Shown here in pieces: positions 33,469 to 43,122 of a stretch of 64,000 nucleotides of DNA (position 1 is its first letter; every line of letters starts with the position of its first letter). Below the pieces are notes generated by a model, which saw only the letters and a list, made by a program, of their open reading frames with translations, made no database searches and was not told where the DNA came from. The DNA comes from Jiella soli. GTDB taxonomy: Bacteria > Pseudomonadota > Alphaproteobacteria > Rhizobiales > Rhizobiaceae. Made by a program: the position numbers and the translations under genes. The stretch is from the NCBI RefSeq assembly GCF_020615385.1, contig NZ_JAJAVB010000024.1, forward strand, positions 1 through 64,000, read 5' to 3'.

Positions 33469-36453
33469 TCAGTCGGCGACGACGGGGCCGGGAGCCGCTG
33501 CTGGGGATGCCTGCTCGGCCGGCTGGTTTTCCGGCATCCGGAAGACCTGCCCCGGATAGATCAGGTCCGGATTGCGGATCTGATCCCCATTGGCAAGATA
33601 GATCACCGTATACCGGTTGCCATGGCCGTAAGTGTCGCGGGAGATGCGCCACAAGGTGTCGCCCTTGCGAATGATCACCCGCCCACGGGCCGTTGCAAGC
33701 CGCGCCTGCCGGCGAACCGTCACGCCATCCTCAAGATCCTCCTCGGGCGGATCCGCAGCAGCCATATCCGGCGCCTGCAACGGGTTCGCGTCCGCCTGCC
33801 GCGATGCGACGGCTTCCGGCTGGGCGGTCGACGGATCGGCCCGAGCGTCACTCCCCGATTGCGCGAGCGGCTGTTGGGGCGAAGCGGCGGCAGCGGGATC
33901 TTCATCAGCGGACGCGGTGTCCGGCGCGCCAGATGCGGCGGTGTCGTCGTCCTGCGAAGCGTCGGGAGCGGAGGTCTGCGCGGGATATCCCGAGGCGGCC
34001 TCGGCCCCTCCAGCCGAATACGCCGCTATCTCCGACGGTCCTTTGGCCTCAGAATTCGGCGCGCCCGTCTCGTCGGCCCCCGCGCGTTGGCCCTCGGTCA
34101 TTGAAGCCGATCCGCCCGAAGACGGGAAGCTGGAGCGAGGTTCTGGCGCCCCGTCCTGCCTGCCGGCGGTCGGATCAGCCGCGCTTTCCTCGGCCGCGGA
34201 TGCCTCCGGCCGGGAAGCCGTCGCCGGCGAAGCGGGTAGCGGCTCAGTCCCCGCGACGGCCGGGCCGGCAGCCGCATCCGGCAGCACTCCATCCCGCGCA
34301 CTGTCCGCCGTCGGCGACCGCGAGGCGGTCTCGGCCGAGGACGCGTCGGGCGCCCTGGATGCTTGAGAAGATCCCGGTCCAGAAGCCGTGCTCGGCGACC
34401 CCGCTGCTTCGGTCTCGTTGACGGCCTGCATGGTTTCGCCGGATGTCGAAGGCTCGCCGGTGGTCGAGGTGTTCGGCTGCGGGACGGCAACGTCCTCGAC
34501 GGCCGGGTTTGTCTGCTCTGCGGTCGCATCTGCACCTGTCGCCGATCCGGTCGGCGTCTCCGCCGCAGCGCTGGCGGCGGCCGTTCCCGCCGTCTCGGTT
34601 CCCTCGGGTTGAGGAGCGGCCCCTGCCCTGGCCACATCCATCCCGGCGCCGTCGCGGGCCTGCGGCTTTGCCGCTTCGCCCGGCTGCGAAGTCTGCGATG
34701 CTGCCGCACCGTCTCCGGCGGTTTGTGCCGCAGCGACGGATCTCGCCTCTCCGTCGGCGGAAGACGCGTCTTTGACGTCAGGCGTGCCATCCGATCCGAG
34801 AGCGGTCTGCGGGGCCGCCGGCGCCGACATGTCCGAAGCCCCGCCCGCCGGATCGGGGCGCGGCGCGACCGCCGCGACCTCGCCGCCTTCCGGCCGGAAG
34901 AACGGAACTTCGACGCGCGCCGACACGCCGCCGCCCGGCTTCAGCTGGTCCGCCCGGACCAGATGATCCCCGACCACAAGCGGATGATCGGCCGAGACGA
35001 GGAAGCGCTCTTCGGCGTCGGCCCGGCTCGCGGCCAGGAAGACATTGTCGACATAGACCCGAACGGTCGCACCCGAATCGGCCGCGCCTGCGATGAAGAT
35101 GCGCCCGTTATCGATCTCGACGGCCTCGACACGCAGCCGCGGCAAGGTCGCCTCCGGCGCGGACACACCGGCCGAGGCTGCGTCATCCGCCGCCGTGCGG
35201 GGAAGCATCACGACTTCATTTCCGGCCGGTGATGTCACAGTCTCCGCCGAGGCCTTGTCGGACGGCTTCGAAGTCAGGGGAAGATCTGCATCTGCGGCAT
35301 CTGCGCCGTTTTGCTGCCCTGCAGGCTTTGCAGCCGATGGCGACACCATCTCGCGCGCCTTTGGCAGTTCGACCAGCTTTGATGGCGCATCAGGCGAATC
35401 GATCATCGCCAGCAGATCGTCGGCGCGGCCGGCCAGCGGAATGGAGACGATCGCCGCCTCGCGGGAAATTTTCGTATTGCCGGCCTCGTCGGCCGAATGG
35501 ATGCGAATTTCGTGCTCGCCGGGCGGCAGCGGGCGATCGAGGACGATGGCGAACTCGCCGTCCCGATTGGCCTTGTCGCTGCCGATCGTCCGTCCGCCGT
35601 CGCGCAGCATCACGCGGCTGCCCGGCGCGGAGCGGCCCGCGACGACGGTCGAACCGTCCGGCTCGACCCGCAGGAGATCGAATTGCGGCTCGTCGCCCTT
35701 CGGCCCGGACGCAGATGCCGGATCGCCGCCGATGGCTGCTTGGCCGGCGGTCAAGGGCAAAGCCGTCTCCTCCTGGGGAGCCGCTGCAGGCTTTTTGCCA
35801 TCGACTTCGGGAGTGGATGCTCTGGCTGCCGGCAGTTCCGCATTCTCGGCAGGCTGCGGCGCCGCGGCTTTCGCGTCTTCCTGCGCTGCCGCATCGGCGG
35901 GTCGCGGCTGCGTGTCACCCTCCGGCAGGACGCCGTCGCGCGCCTCGCCCGGGAGACGGGCCGGCTCCGGACTGCCAGGCATTGCCTCGACAGCCGCCAT
36001 GTCACCGGGCTCGCGATCTGCCTCGCCCTTCTCCGAGGGGAGCGGCTGCGACATGTCCTTCGCCGCGCCCTTGTCGCCGGACACGACGTCGCCGGCCTGA
36101 TCGGTCGGAGCCTGCGGCAAGGCGGAAGCTTCCGTGCCGCCGTCTGTCGCGGCCGGTTGGGAAGCCTGTTCCGCCACGCCCTGCCCCGGCTCCGACGGCT
36201 CCTGCTGCGGGCGGGTAACGCCCGCCGGTCGATCGGCGCCGGACCTGGATGCGCCGGCAGATGTGCCGCCATCCGCGGGAAGCGCGAGATCGTCGCTGCG
36301 GGTGGAAAGAGTCGCGACTTCGCGTCCGTCCCCGCCGGAGTTCGCCTTGGAAATTCTCAGCTTTTCGCTGGCGAGCATGTCCCAGTATCCGGCGGCAATC
36401 GCCACCAGAATGAAGAGACAAAACAGGACGACACCAAGGGCTCTACGTTGCAT
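33469..36453 (-). CDS. Large membrane-anchored protein with Ig-like repeats and LysM
   Basis: A 994-residue envelope protein. Residues 5-24 form a membrane anchor or uncleaved signal. Residues 40-257 are low-complexity, rich in Ala, Pro, Asp, Glu and Ser. Two Ig-like beta domains follow at about 258-340 (VAGRSAPGSRVMLRDGG) and 437-522 (FIAGAADSGATVRVYVDN). A second disordered acidic stretch occupies 523-920, then a LysM peptidoglycan-binding motif at about 924-970 (IRKGDTLWRISRDTYG) and a short Pro/Ala tail. It could span the periplasm from membrane to cell wall. Ig-LysM proteins of this plan are common in Hyphomicrobiales with unknown role. Its high GC leaves several false open frames on other strands. 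Confidence 0.85.
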   Translation of the reverse strand: MQRRALGVVLFCLFILVAIAAGYWDMLASEKLRISKANSGGDGREVATLSTRSDDLALPADGGTSAGASRSGADRPAGVTRPQQEPSEPGQGVAEQASQPAATDGGTEASALPQAPTDQAGDVVSGDKGAAKDMSQPLPSEKGEADREPGDMAAVEAMPGSPEPARLPGEARDGVLPEGDTQPRPADAAAQEDAKAAAPQPAENAELPAARASTPEVDGKKPAAAPQEETALPLTAGQAAIGGDPASASGPKGDEPQFDLLRVEPDGSTVVAGRSAPGSRVMLRDGGRTIGSDKANRDGEFAIVLDRPLPPGEHEIRIHSADEAGNTKISREAAIVSIPLAGRADDLLAMIDSPDAPSKLVELPKAREMVSPSAAKPAGQQNGADAADADLPLTSKPSDKASAETVTSPAGNEVVMLPRTAADDAASAGVSAPEATLPRLRVEAVEIDNGRIFIAGAADSGATVRVYVDNVFLAASRADAEERFLVSADHPLVVGDHLVRADQLKPGGGVSARVEVPFFRPEGGEVAAVAPRPDPAGGASDMSAPAAPQTALGSDGTPDVKDASSADGEARSVAAAQTAGDGAAASQTSQPGEAAKPQARDGAGMDVARAGAAPQPEGTETAGTAAASAAAETPTGSATGADATAEQTNPAVEDVAVPQPNTSTTGEPSTSGETMQAVNETEAAGSPSTASGPGSSQASRAPDASSAETASRSPTADSARDGVLPDAAAGPAVAGTEPLPASPATASRPEASAAEESAADPTAGRQDGAPEPRSSFPSSGGSASMTEGQRAGADETGAPNSEAKGPSEIAAYSAGGAEAASGYPAQTSAPDASQDDDTAASGAPDTASADEDPAAAASPQQPLAQSGSDARADPSTAQPEAVASRQADANPLQAPDMAAADPPEEDLEDGVTVRRQARLATARGRVIIRKGDTLWRISRDTYGHGNRYTVIYLANGDQIRNPDLIYPGQVFRMPENQPAEQASPAAAPGPVVAD

Positions 36454-36942
36454 CGATCAGCTCGAAAGGACGGCGCCGCGCTTCCGTCAAGATATGGATT
36501 TCATCAAAGACATGCGAGCTTTAGCGAAGCTGCGCATTTCTCACAAGCGAGGCCGGGCGACCTGCCGTCACCAAGGGAGAAAACGTTGCCGCGATCATAG
36601 CATCGCTCGTGCACTGTTGCGCTTGGACGACGCGCTCGCGCTCCGGCAGGATGCCGCTGCCTCCCTGCTGCAACCTCTGCCAACGACCCACTTCTCCCTC
36701 AGCGTCACCGCCTTCTCCTGAAAGAACTTCTCTATCGCCCCATTCGATTGCCGCATCGTTTTATGCCATCAACACCAGTCGAACCCACCGCTGTGCGCGG
36801 CAAAACGCAAGGCGACTGCTCGACTCATGTCTCGGCATCTCGCCGACCCCGCAAAAATTCATGGCAGCCATGCCGTTGTGCGCTGCAGCATGGATGTCTA
36901 CCTTGTGCTTCGGGAGATCGCTTTATTGAACAGGAGTTCGCC
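36454..36942. other. Intergenic region, nothing recognised
   Basis: About 490 bases between the divergent LysM gene and the small secreted-protein gene at 36943. Frames here lack a credible start or homology pattern, and base composition falls slightly after 36700. It should hold both promoters. No RNA, repeat or operator was recognised. Confidence 0.4.
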
Positions 36943-37296
36943 ATGACCATGAAGACCATCGCCGCTTTCCTCGCCGCGGGCCTTCTCGGCGTCGGTACTG
37001 CACAAGCCGAGGATCTCCGGCCGGAGGCGGCCAGGAGCATCGCACTCGAAAACGTCTCGGGTGCTGCCTACTACACGATCGAAGAAGACGGCTTCCGCGT
37101 CGTCACCACGCTCAGCGCCGGCGAGGCGTCGACGCCCATTCGCTTCGTCTCGACGCTGGCCGACGGCCAGAGCGTGACGATGCAGATTCCGTCCAGGGTC
37201 GGACAGTCGTCGCGCGACCTGACGATCCGCCGGACCGGCGACCACGTCGACGTCACCGCCGGACGCGACCTGCGCGCTTCCGCCCTGATCCAGTGA
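36943..37296 (+). CDS. Small exported protein of unknown function
   Basis: A 117-residue product with a clear signal peptide (MTMKTIAAFLAAGLLGVGTA, cleavage near AQA-ED). The mature part of about 95 residues looks all-beta, with no cysteines. CAGGAG lies seven bases before the ATG, and a strong stem-loop follows the stop. Not recognised beyond being a periplasmic protein. The frame upstream of 36943 lacks homology and is not included. Confidence 0.65.
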   Translation: MTMKTIAAFLAAGLLGVGTAQAEDLRPEAARSIALENVSGAAYYTIEEDGFRVVTTLSAGEASTPIRFVSTLADGQSVTMQIPSRVGQSSRDLTIRRTGDHVDVTAGRDLRASALIQ

Positions 37297-37304
37297 TTTG
37301 GCGC

Positions 37305-37338
37305 GGCTGGGGCTTTCGCGCCGGCGCAAGCCCCAGCC
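37305..37338 (+). terminator. 11-bp perfect stem-loop after the small exported-protein gene
   Basis: GGCTGGGGCTT and AAGCCCCAGCC pair perfectly across a 12-base loop, starting eight bases after the stop. No T-run follows. It is a likely terminator or transcript-stabilising hairpin. Confidence 0.6.
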
Positions 37339-37486
37339 CGTTCGGCGCGAGCGCCCAAGCGCTCGGCCCCCTTTAAGAAGCCAAGGAGAGCGCTCACGCG
37401 CTCTTCAGACATTGTCCGGTACACGGCCCGTTGCGAGAAGCCGACCGAGGCATTACAGCCGGTCAAACAACGCAAGAAGGTCGAAG

Positions 37487-37675
37487 ATGTCGGAAAAGTC
37501 TAAGCGCTACGTGGCACTGGAAAGTGCCCACGGGCAGATTGTCGTGATCATCCCCTTGATGGTGACTCACATCGCCAGCCGAGGCGCGAGCGAGGCCGAC
37601 GTGTTTTTTGTCGGCGGAGCCTCCGTCCCCGTGAAGGGCAGCGCCGAGGGGACCGCCGAGGCGATCTTCGGCTGA
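37487..37675 (+). CDS. Small 62-residue unknown protein
   Basis: Starts MSEKSKRYVALESAHGQIVV after AGAAGG and is predicted to be mostly beta-strand (VVIIPLMVTHIA, VFFVGGASVPV). It has no signal peptide. The ribosome site and protein-like composition argue for a real gene, but the family was not recognised. It stands between the small exported-protein gene and the convergent pleD. Confidence 0.45.
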   Translation: MSEKSKRYVALESAHGQIVVIIPLMVTHIASRGASEADVFFVGGASVPVKGSAEGTAEAIFG

Positions 37676-37898
37676 GCCGAAACAATGAAGCTTGTCGGGG
37701 GCCGTTAAACGCGGCCATCGGCCTTGGAGGGTGCCGGATGGTCCGATCCGGAGCGTCGGTGCCGTCCCTCGAAACCATTCGACCAATGTCCGGTTCGAAA
37801 GATCGCCCGGAAGACATTGGTTCGATTGCGTTCTTTAATATCGACGCCTTGCAGCGCCTGACCCCGTCGGGGACTGGGATGTCAGTCCGATGCTTCCG

Positions 37899-39269
37899 TC
37901 AGGCAGCGGCGGCACTTTCCACACGGTTGCGACCGCCCCGCTTGGCCGCGTAGAGCGCTGCGTCGGCCCGGCGGAACAGGGCGGCAGGGCTGTCCGAGAC
38001 GCCGGGTTGAAACACAGCCACGCCCTGGCTGACAGTGACTGCGATCGGTTCTCCGGAAATGTCGAAGGGGCTCCCGGCGACGGCGTTGCGGATCCGTTCG
38101 GCAAGCGGCATGGCCGTCGCAAGGTCCGCCTCATGCAACAGGACGGCGAATTCCTCGCCACCGAACCGGCAGGCGAGATCGCTCGCGCGGATGGTGACCA
38201 GAAGCCGTTCGGCGAACTGTTTCAGCACATGGTCGCCGGCCTCGTGGCCAAAGCCGTCATTGATCCTCTTGAAGTGATCGATGTCGGCGATGAGCAGTGC
38301 GACGCCGCTGCCGTCGAGACCGGCGCGCTCCACGGCGCGGGCAAGATGGATCTCGAAGAAGCGGCGGTTGTGCAAGCCCGTCAGCGGATCGGAGACGGCC
38401 AGTTCCATTGTCTGCTGGACCGAGGACCGGAGCCGCTCGTCATAGCGCCGCCGGCGAAACTGGATGCGGATCCGGGCGGAAAGCTCGCCCCGGTCGATCG
38501 GCCGCTGGACATAGTCGTTGGCGCCGAGTTCCAGCGCCTTGGCCGCGCCGACCTCGTCCCCCAGCGCCGTCAGCGCGAGAACCGGCAGGCGGCGCGTCGC
38601 CTCCAGGGAGCGAAGCTGCGAGACGAGGCGCAGAGGATCCAGCCCCTCCGCCGTCAGATCGACGATCGCGACGTCGGCTTCGCCCGCGACGCAGCGTGCC
38701 AGGAAGTCGGAGGCCTCGGCTGCGATCGCAAGATCCGTTCCGCCCCGCATCTGCCTGCCGAGGCGCCGTGCCTCGTCCGGCTCCGGAACGAAGGCGAGCA
38801 CCTTGGCGCCGTCTTCCGGAACGCTATTCCAGTCGGACCTGTCGCTGGTGACGATCTGCATGGCGGTCTCTGCGCGGCGGCGCAGTTCGTCGGTCACCAG
38901 CTTCAGCCGCGCGAGGCTCCGAACGCGGGCAAATAAGGGCAGATCGCGCACCGGTTTGGTGAGGAAGTCGTCAGCGCCCGCCTCCAGCCCGGCGACGCGG
39001 TCGGCCGGCTGGTCGAGTGCAGTGATCAGCACCACGGGCAGATGCATCAGGGCGGGGTCCGATTTGATCGCCCGGCACACCGCGAACCCGTCCATGTCGG
39101 GCATCATGACGTCGAGAAGAACGAGATCGATCGGCTCCGACCGGCAGATCGCCAGCGCTTCCGGCCCGCTGCGGGCGGCGATCACCTCGTAATATTCGGC
39201 CGACAGCCGCGCCTCGAGCACCCTGAGATTGATCTCGATGTCGTCGACGATCAGGATACGCGCGGTCAT
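37899..39269 (-). CDS. pleD: PleD-type response regulator with diguanylate cyclase
   Basis: A 456-residue protein with two receiver domains and a GGDEF domain. REC1 is complete (phospho-acceptor D53 in LVLLDVMMPD, acidic pair near residue 10). REC2 is degenerate but keeps IVDLTAEGLD. The cyclase has RFGGEEFAVLL and, five residues before it, RASD, the product-inhibition RxxD site. Phosphorylated PleD makes c-di-GMP and directs polar development in Caulobacter. It lies 10 bases after divK on the same strand, the usual alphaproteobacterial pair. Confidence 0.95.
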   Translation of the reverse strand: MTARILIVDDIEINLRVLEARLSAEYYEVIAARSGPEALAICRSEPIDLVLLDVMMPDMDGFAVCRAIKSDPALMHLPVVLITALDQPADRVAGLEAGADDFLTKPVRDLPLFARVRSLARLKLVTDELRRRAETAMQIVTSDRSDWNSVPEDGAKVLAFVPEPDEARRLGRQMRGGTDLAIAAEASDFLARCVAGEADVAIVDLTAEGLDPLRLVSQLRSLEATRRLPVLALTALGDEVGAAKALELGANDYVQRPIDRGELSARIRIQFRRRRYDERLRSSVQQTMELAVSDPLTGLHNRRFFEIHLARAVERAGLDGSGVALLIADIDHFKRINDGFGHEAGDHVLKQFAERLLVTIRASDLACRFGGEEFAVLLHEADLATAMPLAERIRNAVAGSPFDISGEPIAVTVSQGVAVFQPGVSDSPAALFRRADAALYAAKRGGRNRVESAAAA

Positions 39270-39279
39270 ATGGCTTCGC

Positions 39280-39651
39280 TCACGCCTGGTCGAGGAAGGA
39301 GCGGATCACCTCCATGAAGCGGTTCACCGAGATCGGCTTGGAGATATAGGCCTCGCAGCCGCCCTGCCGGATCCTCTCCTCGTCGCCCTTCATGGCGAAG
39401 GCCGTCACGGCCACCACCGGGATCTTGTAGAGTTCCGGATCGCTTTTCAGCTGCCTTGTGACGTCGAGACCGGAGATCTCGGGCAGCTGGATATCCATCA
39501 GGATCAGGTCCGGCCGGTGCTCCCGCGCCAGATCGAGAGCGGTGAGACCGCTGCGCGTCTGCACGGTCGCATAGCCATGCGCCTCCAGAAGATCCCGGAA
39601 GAGCTTCATGTTGAGCTCGTTGTCCTCGACGATCATAACAGTCTTTGACAT
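39280..39651 (-). CDS. divK: Single-domain response regulator DivK
   Basis: A 123-residue stand-alone receiver controlling cell-cycle kinases (DivJ, PleC and DivL in relatives). It has the acidic pair VEDNELNM, phospho-acceptor D53 in [13 protein letters not shown], the conserved threonine region VVAVTAFAM and the lysine in YISKPI. It shares an operon with pleD and is divergent from DUF3572. Confidence 0.95.
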   Translation of the reverse strand: MSKTVMIVEDNELNMKLFRDLLEAHGYATVQTRSGLTALDLAREHRPDLILMDIQLPEISGLDVTRQLKSDPELYKIPVVAVTAFAMKGDEERIRQGGCEAYISKPISVNRFMEVIRSFLDQA

Positions 39652-39797
39652 CGCCGATACTCCTTGCCTCGACCGGCCCGCGAACTTGCGCTATCCAGAC
39701 CCCGGTGTAGCGAAACTTCATTTAAGAATTGGGAATCCGACAGTTGCGATCGGTTAACGATAAGATTGCAGCGGGCTCGGCCCGCCGCAGTCGCGGC

Positions 39798-40076
39798 GTG
39801 GATCAAAGCACGGCCAAAGATCTGGCGATATCCGCCCTCGGTTTCATCGCATCCGACCGCGTCCTTCTCGACCGGTTCCTGGCCTTGACCGGACTGAGCG
39901 TGGCGGAGCTGAGACAGGCGGCGGCATCGGCCGGATTTCTTCCCGGTGTACTCGATTTCATCCTGGGCCACGAGCCGACCCTCCTCGCCTTTGCGCAGGC
40001 TTCGAACACGCCTCCCGAGCGAATCGGGGAGGCACGCCGCGCCCTCGCCCGCCCCGGCGAAGAGAGCGGCGAATGA
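39798..40076 (+). CDS. DUF3572 protein
   Basis: A helical protein of about 92 residues with the family pattern LAISALGFIASDRVLLDRFLALTG and PGVLDFILGHEPTLLAFA. Function is unknown. The GTG at 39798 gives family length; a TTG at 39729 would add 23 residues; neither has a good ribosome site. It overlaps the HAD gene by 4 bases (ATGA) and is found beside divK/pleD in many Hyphomicrobiales. Confidence 0.8.
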   Translation: MDQSTAKDLAISALGFIASDRVLLDRFLALTGLSVAELRQAAASAGFLPGVLDFILGHEPTLLAFAQASNTPPERIGEARRALARPGEESGE

Positions 40077-40741
40077 GCCGCGAGACCGTCACGGCCGGAC
40101 CGCCGGTCGCAAGCCTCGGGTCGGCGCATGACGCCCTCCTGATTCTCGATGTCGATGAAGTCATCCTGGAATTCATCGGACCGTTCCGCAGGCTCCTCGC
40201 CGAATACGGGGCGCATCTCAGTCCCGAAAGCTTCCGGCTCACCGGCAATGTCCGGTCGCTGTCGACCGGCGCCGCCCTCACCGGACACGAGCTCGACGGA
40301 ATCACGGCCAAGCTGTTCGAGGAGCAGGACCAGCGCCAGCCGCTGGTCGCCGGCGTCGCGGAGGCGCTTGCGCGGCTGTCCGGCGCCGCCGACATCGTCT
40401 TTCTCACGGCGATGACGCCGAGCTTCTATCCGCTGCGCCGGGGTCTTCTCGACAGAAACGGCCTCCACTTTCCGATGATCGCCACCGAGCGCTCGAAAGG
40501 TGCTGTCGTCGCAGAGCTTGCCGAGCGCTGGGCGGGCCCGCTGGTCTTCGCCGACGATCTTCCGCCCAATCTGGAGACTGTGCGACGCAGCGCGCCCGAT
40601 GTCCATCTCCTGCATCTGATGGCCGATGAGGCATTTCGCCCGCATTTGCCGCCACTGCCGGCGGGAGCGGTCTCCGCCGCGGACTGGCCGGAGGCGGAGG
40701 CGATCATTGCCGGCTGGCTCGGCTGCGACGGCCGAGGCTGA
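40073..40741 (+). CDS. HAD-superfamily protein of unknown substrate
   Basis: A 222-residue protein with HAD-like motifs: ILDVDEVILEF (nucleophile/acid aspartates DxD), VFLTAMTPSFY in the place of motif II, and VFADDLPPNLETV as motif IV. Motif III is less clear. It is probably a small-molecule phosphatase or a non-catalytic relative; the substrate is not indicated. It is translationally coupled to the DUF3572 gene. Confidence 0.7.
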   Translation: MSRETVTAGPPVASLGSAHDALLILDVDEVILEFIGPFRRLLAEYGAHLSPESFRLTGNVRSLSTGAALTGHELDGITAKLFEEQDQRQPLVAGVAEALARLSGAADIVFLTAMTPSFYPLRRGLLDRNGLHFPMIATERSKGAVVAELAERWAGPLVFADDLPPNLETVRRSAPDVHLLHLMADEAFRPHLPPLPAGAVSAADWPEAEAIIAGWLGCDGRG

Positions 40742-40831
40742 CCGCCGATCGGCGCCGGGCGCCGACAGGGCTCCGCCAGGACTCCCCCTCGGGCGCTTCC
40801 GGCTCTTGCGCCAGAGTGTCGTGCCGGCCGG

Positions 40832-41515
40832 TCAGCCTACATAGGAGAAGACCGCGTTCGGCCTCGAACCGGCCGGACCCGCGAAGTCCATGGCGGGATA
40901 TTCGGCAAGAAGCCGCAGACGCGAGTGAGGCAGGAAGTCGCGCCGCGGATCGCCGACAAGAACGGCAATGCCGGCGCTCACGCAGCGATCGAGAAAGGCT
41001 GCGACCCTGGCGGCCAGATCCGCTTCGTAGAACAGATCGCCCACGAGAACGACGTCGACATCGGGCGGAGCACCGGCGGTCAGATCGCCGCAGACCGTGG
41101 CGAGCACGACCTCGTTCGCTGCGGCATTCAGCGCCGTCGCCGCAACCGCATACCGATCCGTATCGGCAGCGATCACCTGCCTTGCGCCGGACTTCGCCGC
41201 GGCGATCCCCACGATGCCCGAGCCTGAACCAAGGTCGAGGACGGAACGGCCCGCCACCGTCTCCGGATGATCGAGCACGTGCCGCGCCAGTGCCAGCCCG
41301 CCTCCCCAAAGATAGGCCCAGTAGGGAGAGGCGAACGTGTCATCCATCCGCGCCAGTCGCCAGAGGCCGCTCCCCGGGCCGGCGCTGTGAAGCACGATCT
41401 CGGAGACCGAGGGCACGGGCTCGACAGGAAACCGCGTCTCGATGAACTGGATGACTTGCGACGGCAGTCCGGTGTCGCCGCTCGTTTCCGCCCAGATCTC
41501 GACATGATCGATCAT
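40832..41515 (-). CDS. Class I methyltransferase, ETF-beta lysine methyltransferase-like
   Basis: A 227-residue SAM-dependent methyltransferase. Motif I is VLDLGSGSGIVGIAA, followed by QVIAADTD and the post-I segment VVLVGDLFYE. The PYWAYLWGGGLALARHVL segment before motif I and the DLFYE motif fit the METTL20/ETF-beta-KMT group, which methylates lysines of the electron-transfer flavoprotein beta subunit; a bacterial member has been studied in Agrobacterium. ATG 41515 is preferred over a TTG 24 bases upstream with no ribosome site. No etf genes are in the window. Confidence 0.75.
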   Translation of the reverse strand: MIDHVEIWAETSGDTGLPSQVIQFIETRFPVEPVPSVSEIVLHSAGPGSGLWRLARMDDTFASPYWAYLWGGGLALARHVLDHPETVAGRSVLDLGSGSGIVGIAAAKSGARQVIAADTDRYAVAATALNAAANEVVLATVCGDLTAGAPPDVDVVLVGDLFYEADLAARVAAFLDRCVSAGIAVLVGDPRRDFLPHSRLRLLAEYPAMDFAGPAGSRPNAVFSYVG

Positions 41516-41713
41516 CTTCGGATAGCCTGAAGCGTGCAAGGAGAGGCGTCACCCAGCGCGGCCACTTTCGGAGAAGCGCACCGGCACGCCCGCCTCTCCG
41601 CCGAGCGTCGATTTCCGTGCGCAGATCCTATTTTCGGGGCGGTGGATAGCTGACCCGCAGACGACTTGTCGATATGCTGCAGGTTCCCGTGTCCCCTCGC
41701 GACGAACGCAGAC

Positions 41714-43081
41714 ATGACCGCCGCGCCCCCGCTCTCCTTCTGCCGTGACTGCCTGACGCGCCAGAGCGCCGCCCGGCCGCGCTGCAGCGTCTGCGGCAGT
41801 CCGCGCGTCCTCTCCCATCCCGAACTCTCCGACCTCGCCATCGCCCATATCGACTGCGACGCCTTCTATGCCAGCGTCGAAAAGCGCGACCGGCCGGAAC
41901 TTTCGGATCTTCCGGTGATCATCGGCGGCGGCCATCGCGGGGTCGTCTCGACCGCCTGCTACATTGCCCGCATTCGCGGCGTGCGCTCCGCCATGCCGAT
42001 GTTCAAGGCGCTGCAGCTCTGCCCGGACGCCGTCGTCCTGAAGCCCGACATGGCGAAATACGCTTCCGTCGGCAAGGCCGTACGCGCGATGATGAACGAG
42101 ACGACGCCGCTGGTCGAGCCACTGTCGATCGACGAAGCCTTCATGGATTTGTCCGGCACACAGGCGCTGCACCGCCAGCCGGTGGCGATGACGCTCGCGG
42201 CGCTTGCGGCCAGGATCGAGCGCGAGCTCGGCATCACCGTCTCCGTGGGACTGTCGCACAACAAGTTCCTGGCCAAGGTGGCGAGCGATCTGCAGAAGCC
42301 GCGCGGCTTCTCGGTGATCGGCCGGGAAGAGACGCTGCGCTTTCTGGCGAACAAGCCGATCTCGCTGATCTGGGGGGTCGGCACGGCGATGAATGGCACC
42401 CTCCAGCGCGACGGCCTGACGACGATCGGCCAGCTCCAGACGATGGAGGAGACCGAGCTGATGAAGCGCTACGGCGAGATGGGGCGGCGCCTGTGGCGGC
42501 TGTCGCGCGGCATCGACGAGCGCAGCGTCAATCCGCGCGGCGAGGCCAAGAGCATCTCGGCGGAGACGACCTTCAACAGCGATCTGGCGCGGGCCGAGGA
42601 TCTCGTTCCGGTCCTTCGGCACCTCAGCGAGACCGTCGCCAAGCGATTGAAGGAGACCGATCTTTCCGCCACGACGATCGTCCTGAAGCTCAAAACCGCG
42701 GACTTCCGGCTACGCACGCGCAACCGCAAGCTTGCCGCCCCGACGCGGCTCGCTGACCGCATCTTCGCAGCCGGGCGGGCCCTTCTCGAACGCGAGATCG
42801 ATGGGACGCGATTTCGGCTCATCGGGATCGGATGCTCAGATTTCTCGCCGGCCCGGCTTGCCGATCCGGCCGATCTCGTCGATCAGGGCGCCGGAAAACG
42901 GGCTCAGGCGGAGGCGGCGCTCGATACGCTGCGCGCAAAGTTCGGAACCGGATCGATCGAAACCGGCATCACCTTCGGCCATGCCGGACGCGGGGGCACG
43001 CGGCACCCTGCGCGGGACGCAGAGCCCGCCCGGATCGGCACGACACGCCAAGCGCCGGAAGTTAAACCCATCCGCGACTGA
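41714..43081 (+). CDS. dinB: DNA polymerase IV with N-terminal zinc ribbon
   Basis: Error-prone Y-family polymerase of 455 residues for translesion synthesis. Catalytic acids are in [14 protein letters not shown] and [12 protein letters not shown], with [14 protein letters not shown] typical of DinB. Before the polymerase lies a C4 motif at C10, C13, C24 and C27 that looks like a small zinc ribbon, absent from E. coli Pol IV but seen in some rhizobial DinB proteins. A disordered tail rich in Gly and Arg follows. No LexA box is visible in its 174-base divergent promoter region. It converges on dnaE. Confidence 0.92.
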   Translation: MTAAPPLSFCRDCLTRQSAARPRCSVCGSPRVLSHPELSDLAIAHIDCDAFYASVEKRDRPELSDLPVIIGGGHRGVVSTACYIARIRGVRSAMPMFKALQLCPDAVVLKPDMAKYASVGKAVRAMMNETTPLVEPLSIDEAFMDLSGTQALHRQPVAMTLAALAARIERELGITVSVGLSHNKFLAKVASDLQKPRGFSVIGREETLRFLANKPISLIWGVGTAMNGTLQRDGLTTIGQLQTMEETELMKRYGEMGRRLWRLSRGIDERSVNPRGEAKSISAETTFNSDLARAEDLVPVLRHLSETVAKRLKETDLSATTIVLKLKTADFRLRTRNRKLAAPTRLADRIFAAGRALLEREIDGTRFRLIGIGCSDFSPARLADPADLVDQGAGKRAQAEAALDTLRAKFGTGSIETGITFGHAGRGGTRHPARDAEPARIGTTRQAPEVKPIRD

Positions 43082-43122
43082 CGTTGCGGGTATTCCGCCG
43101 GGCGGCCCGGCGTCGATCGCCC

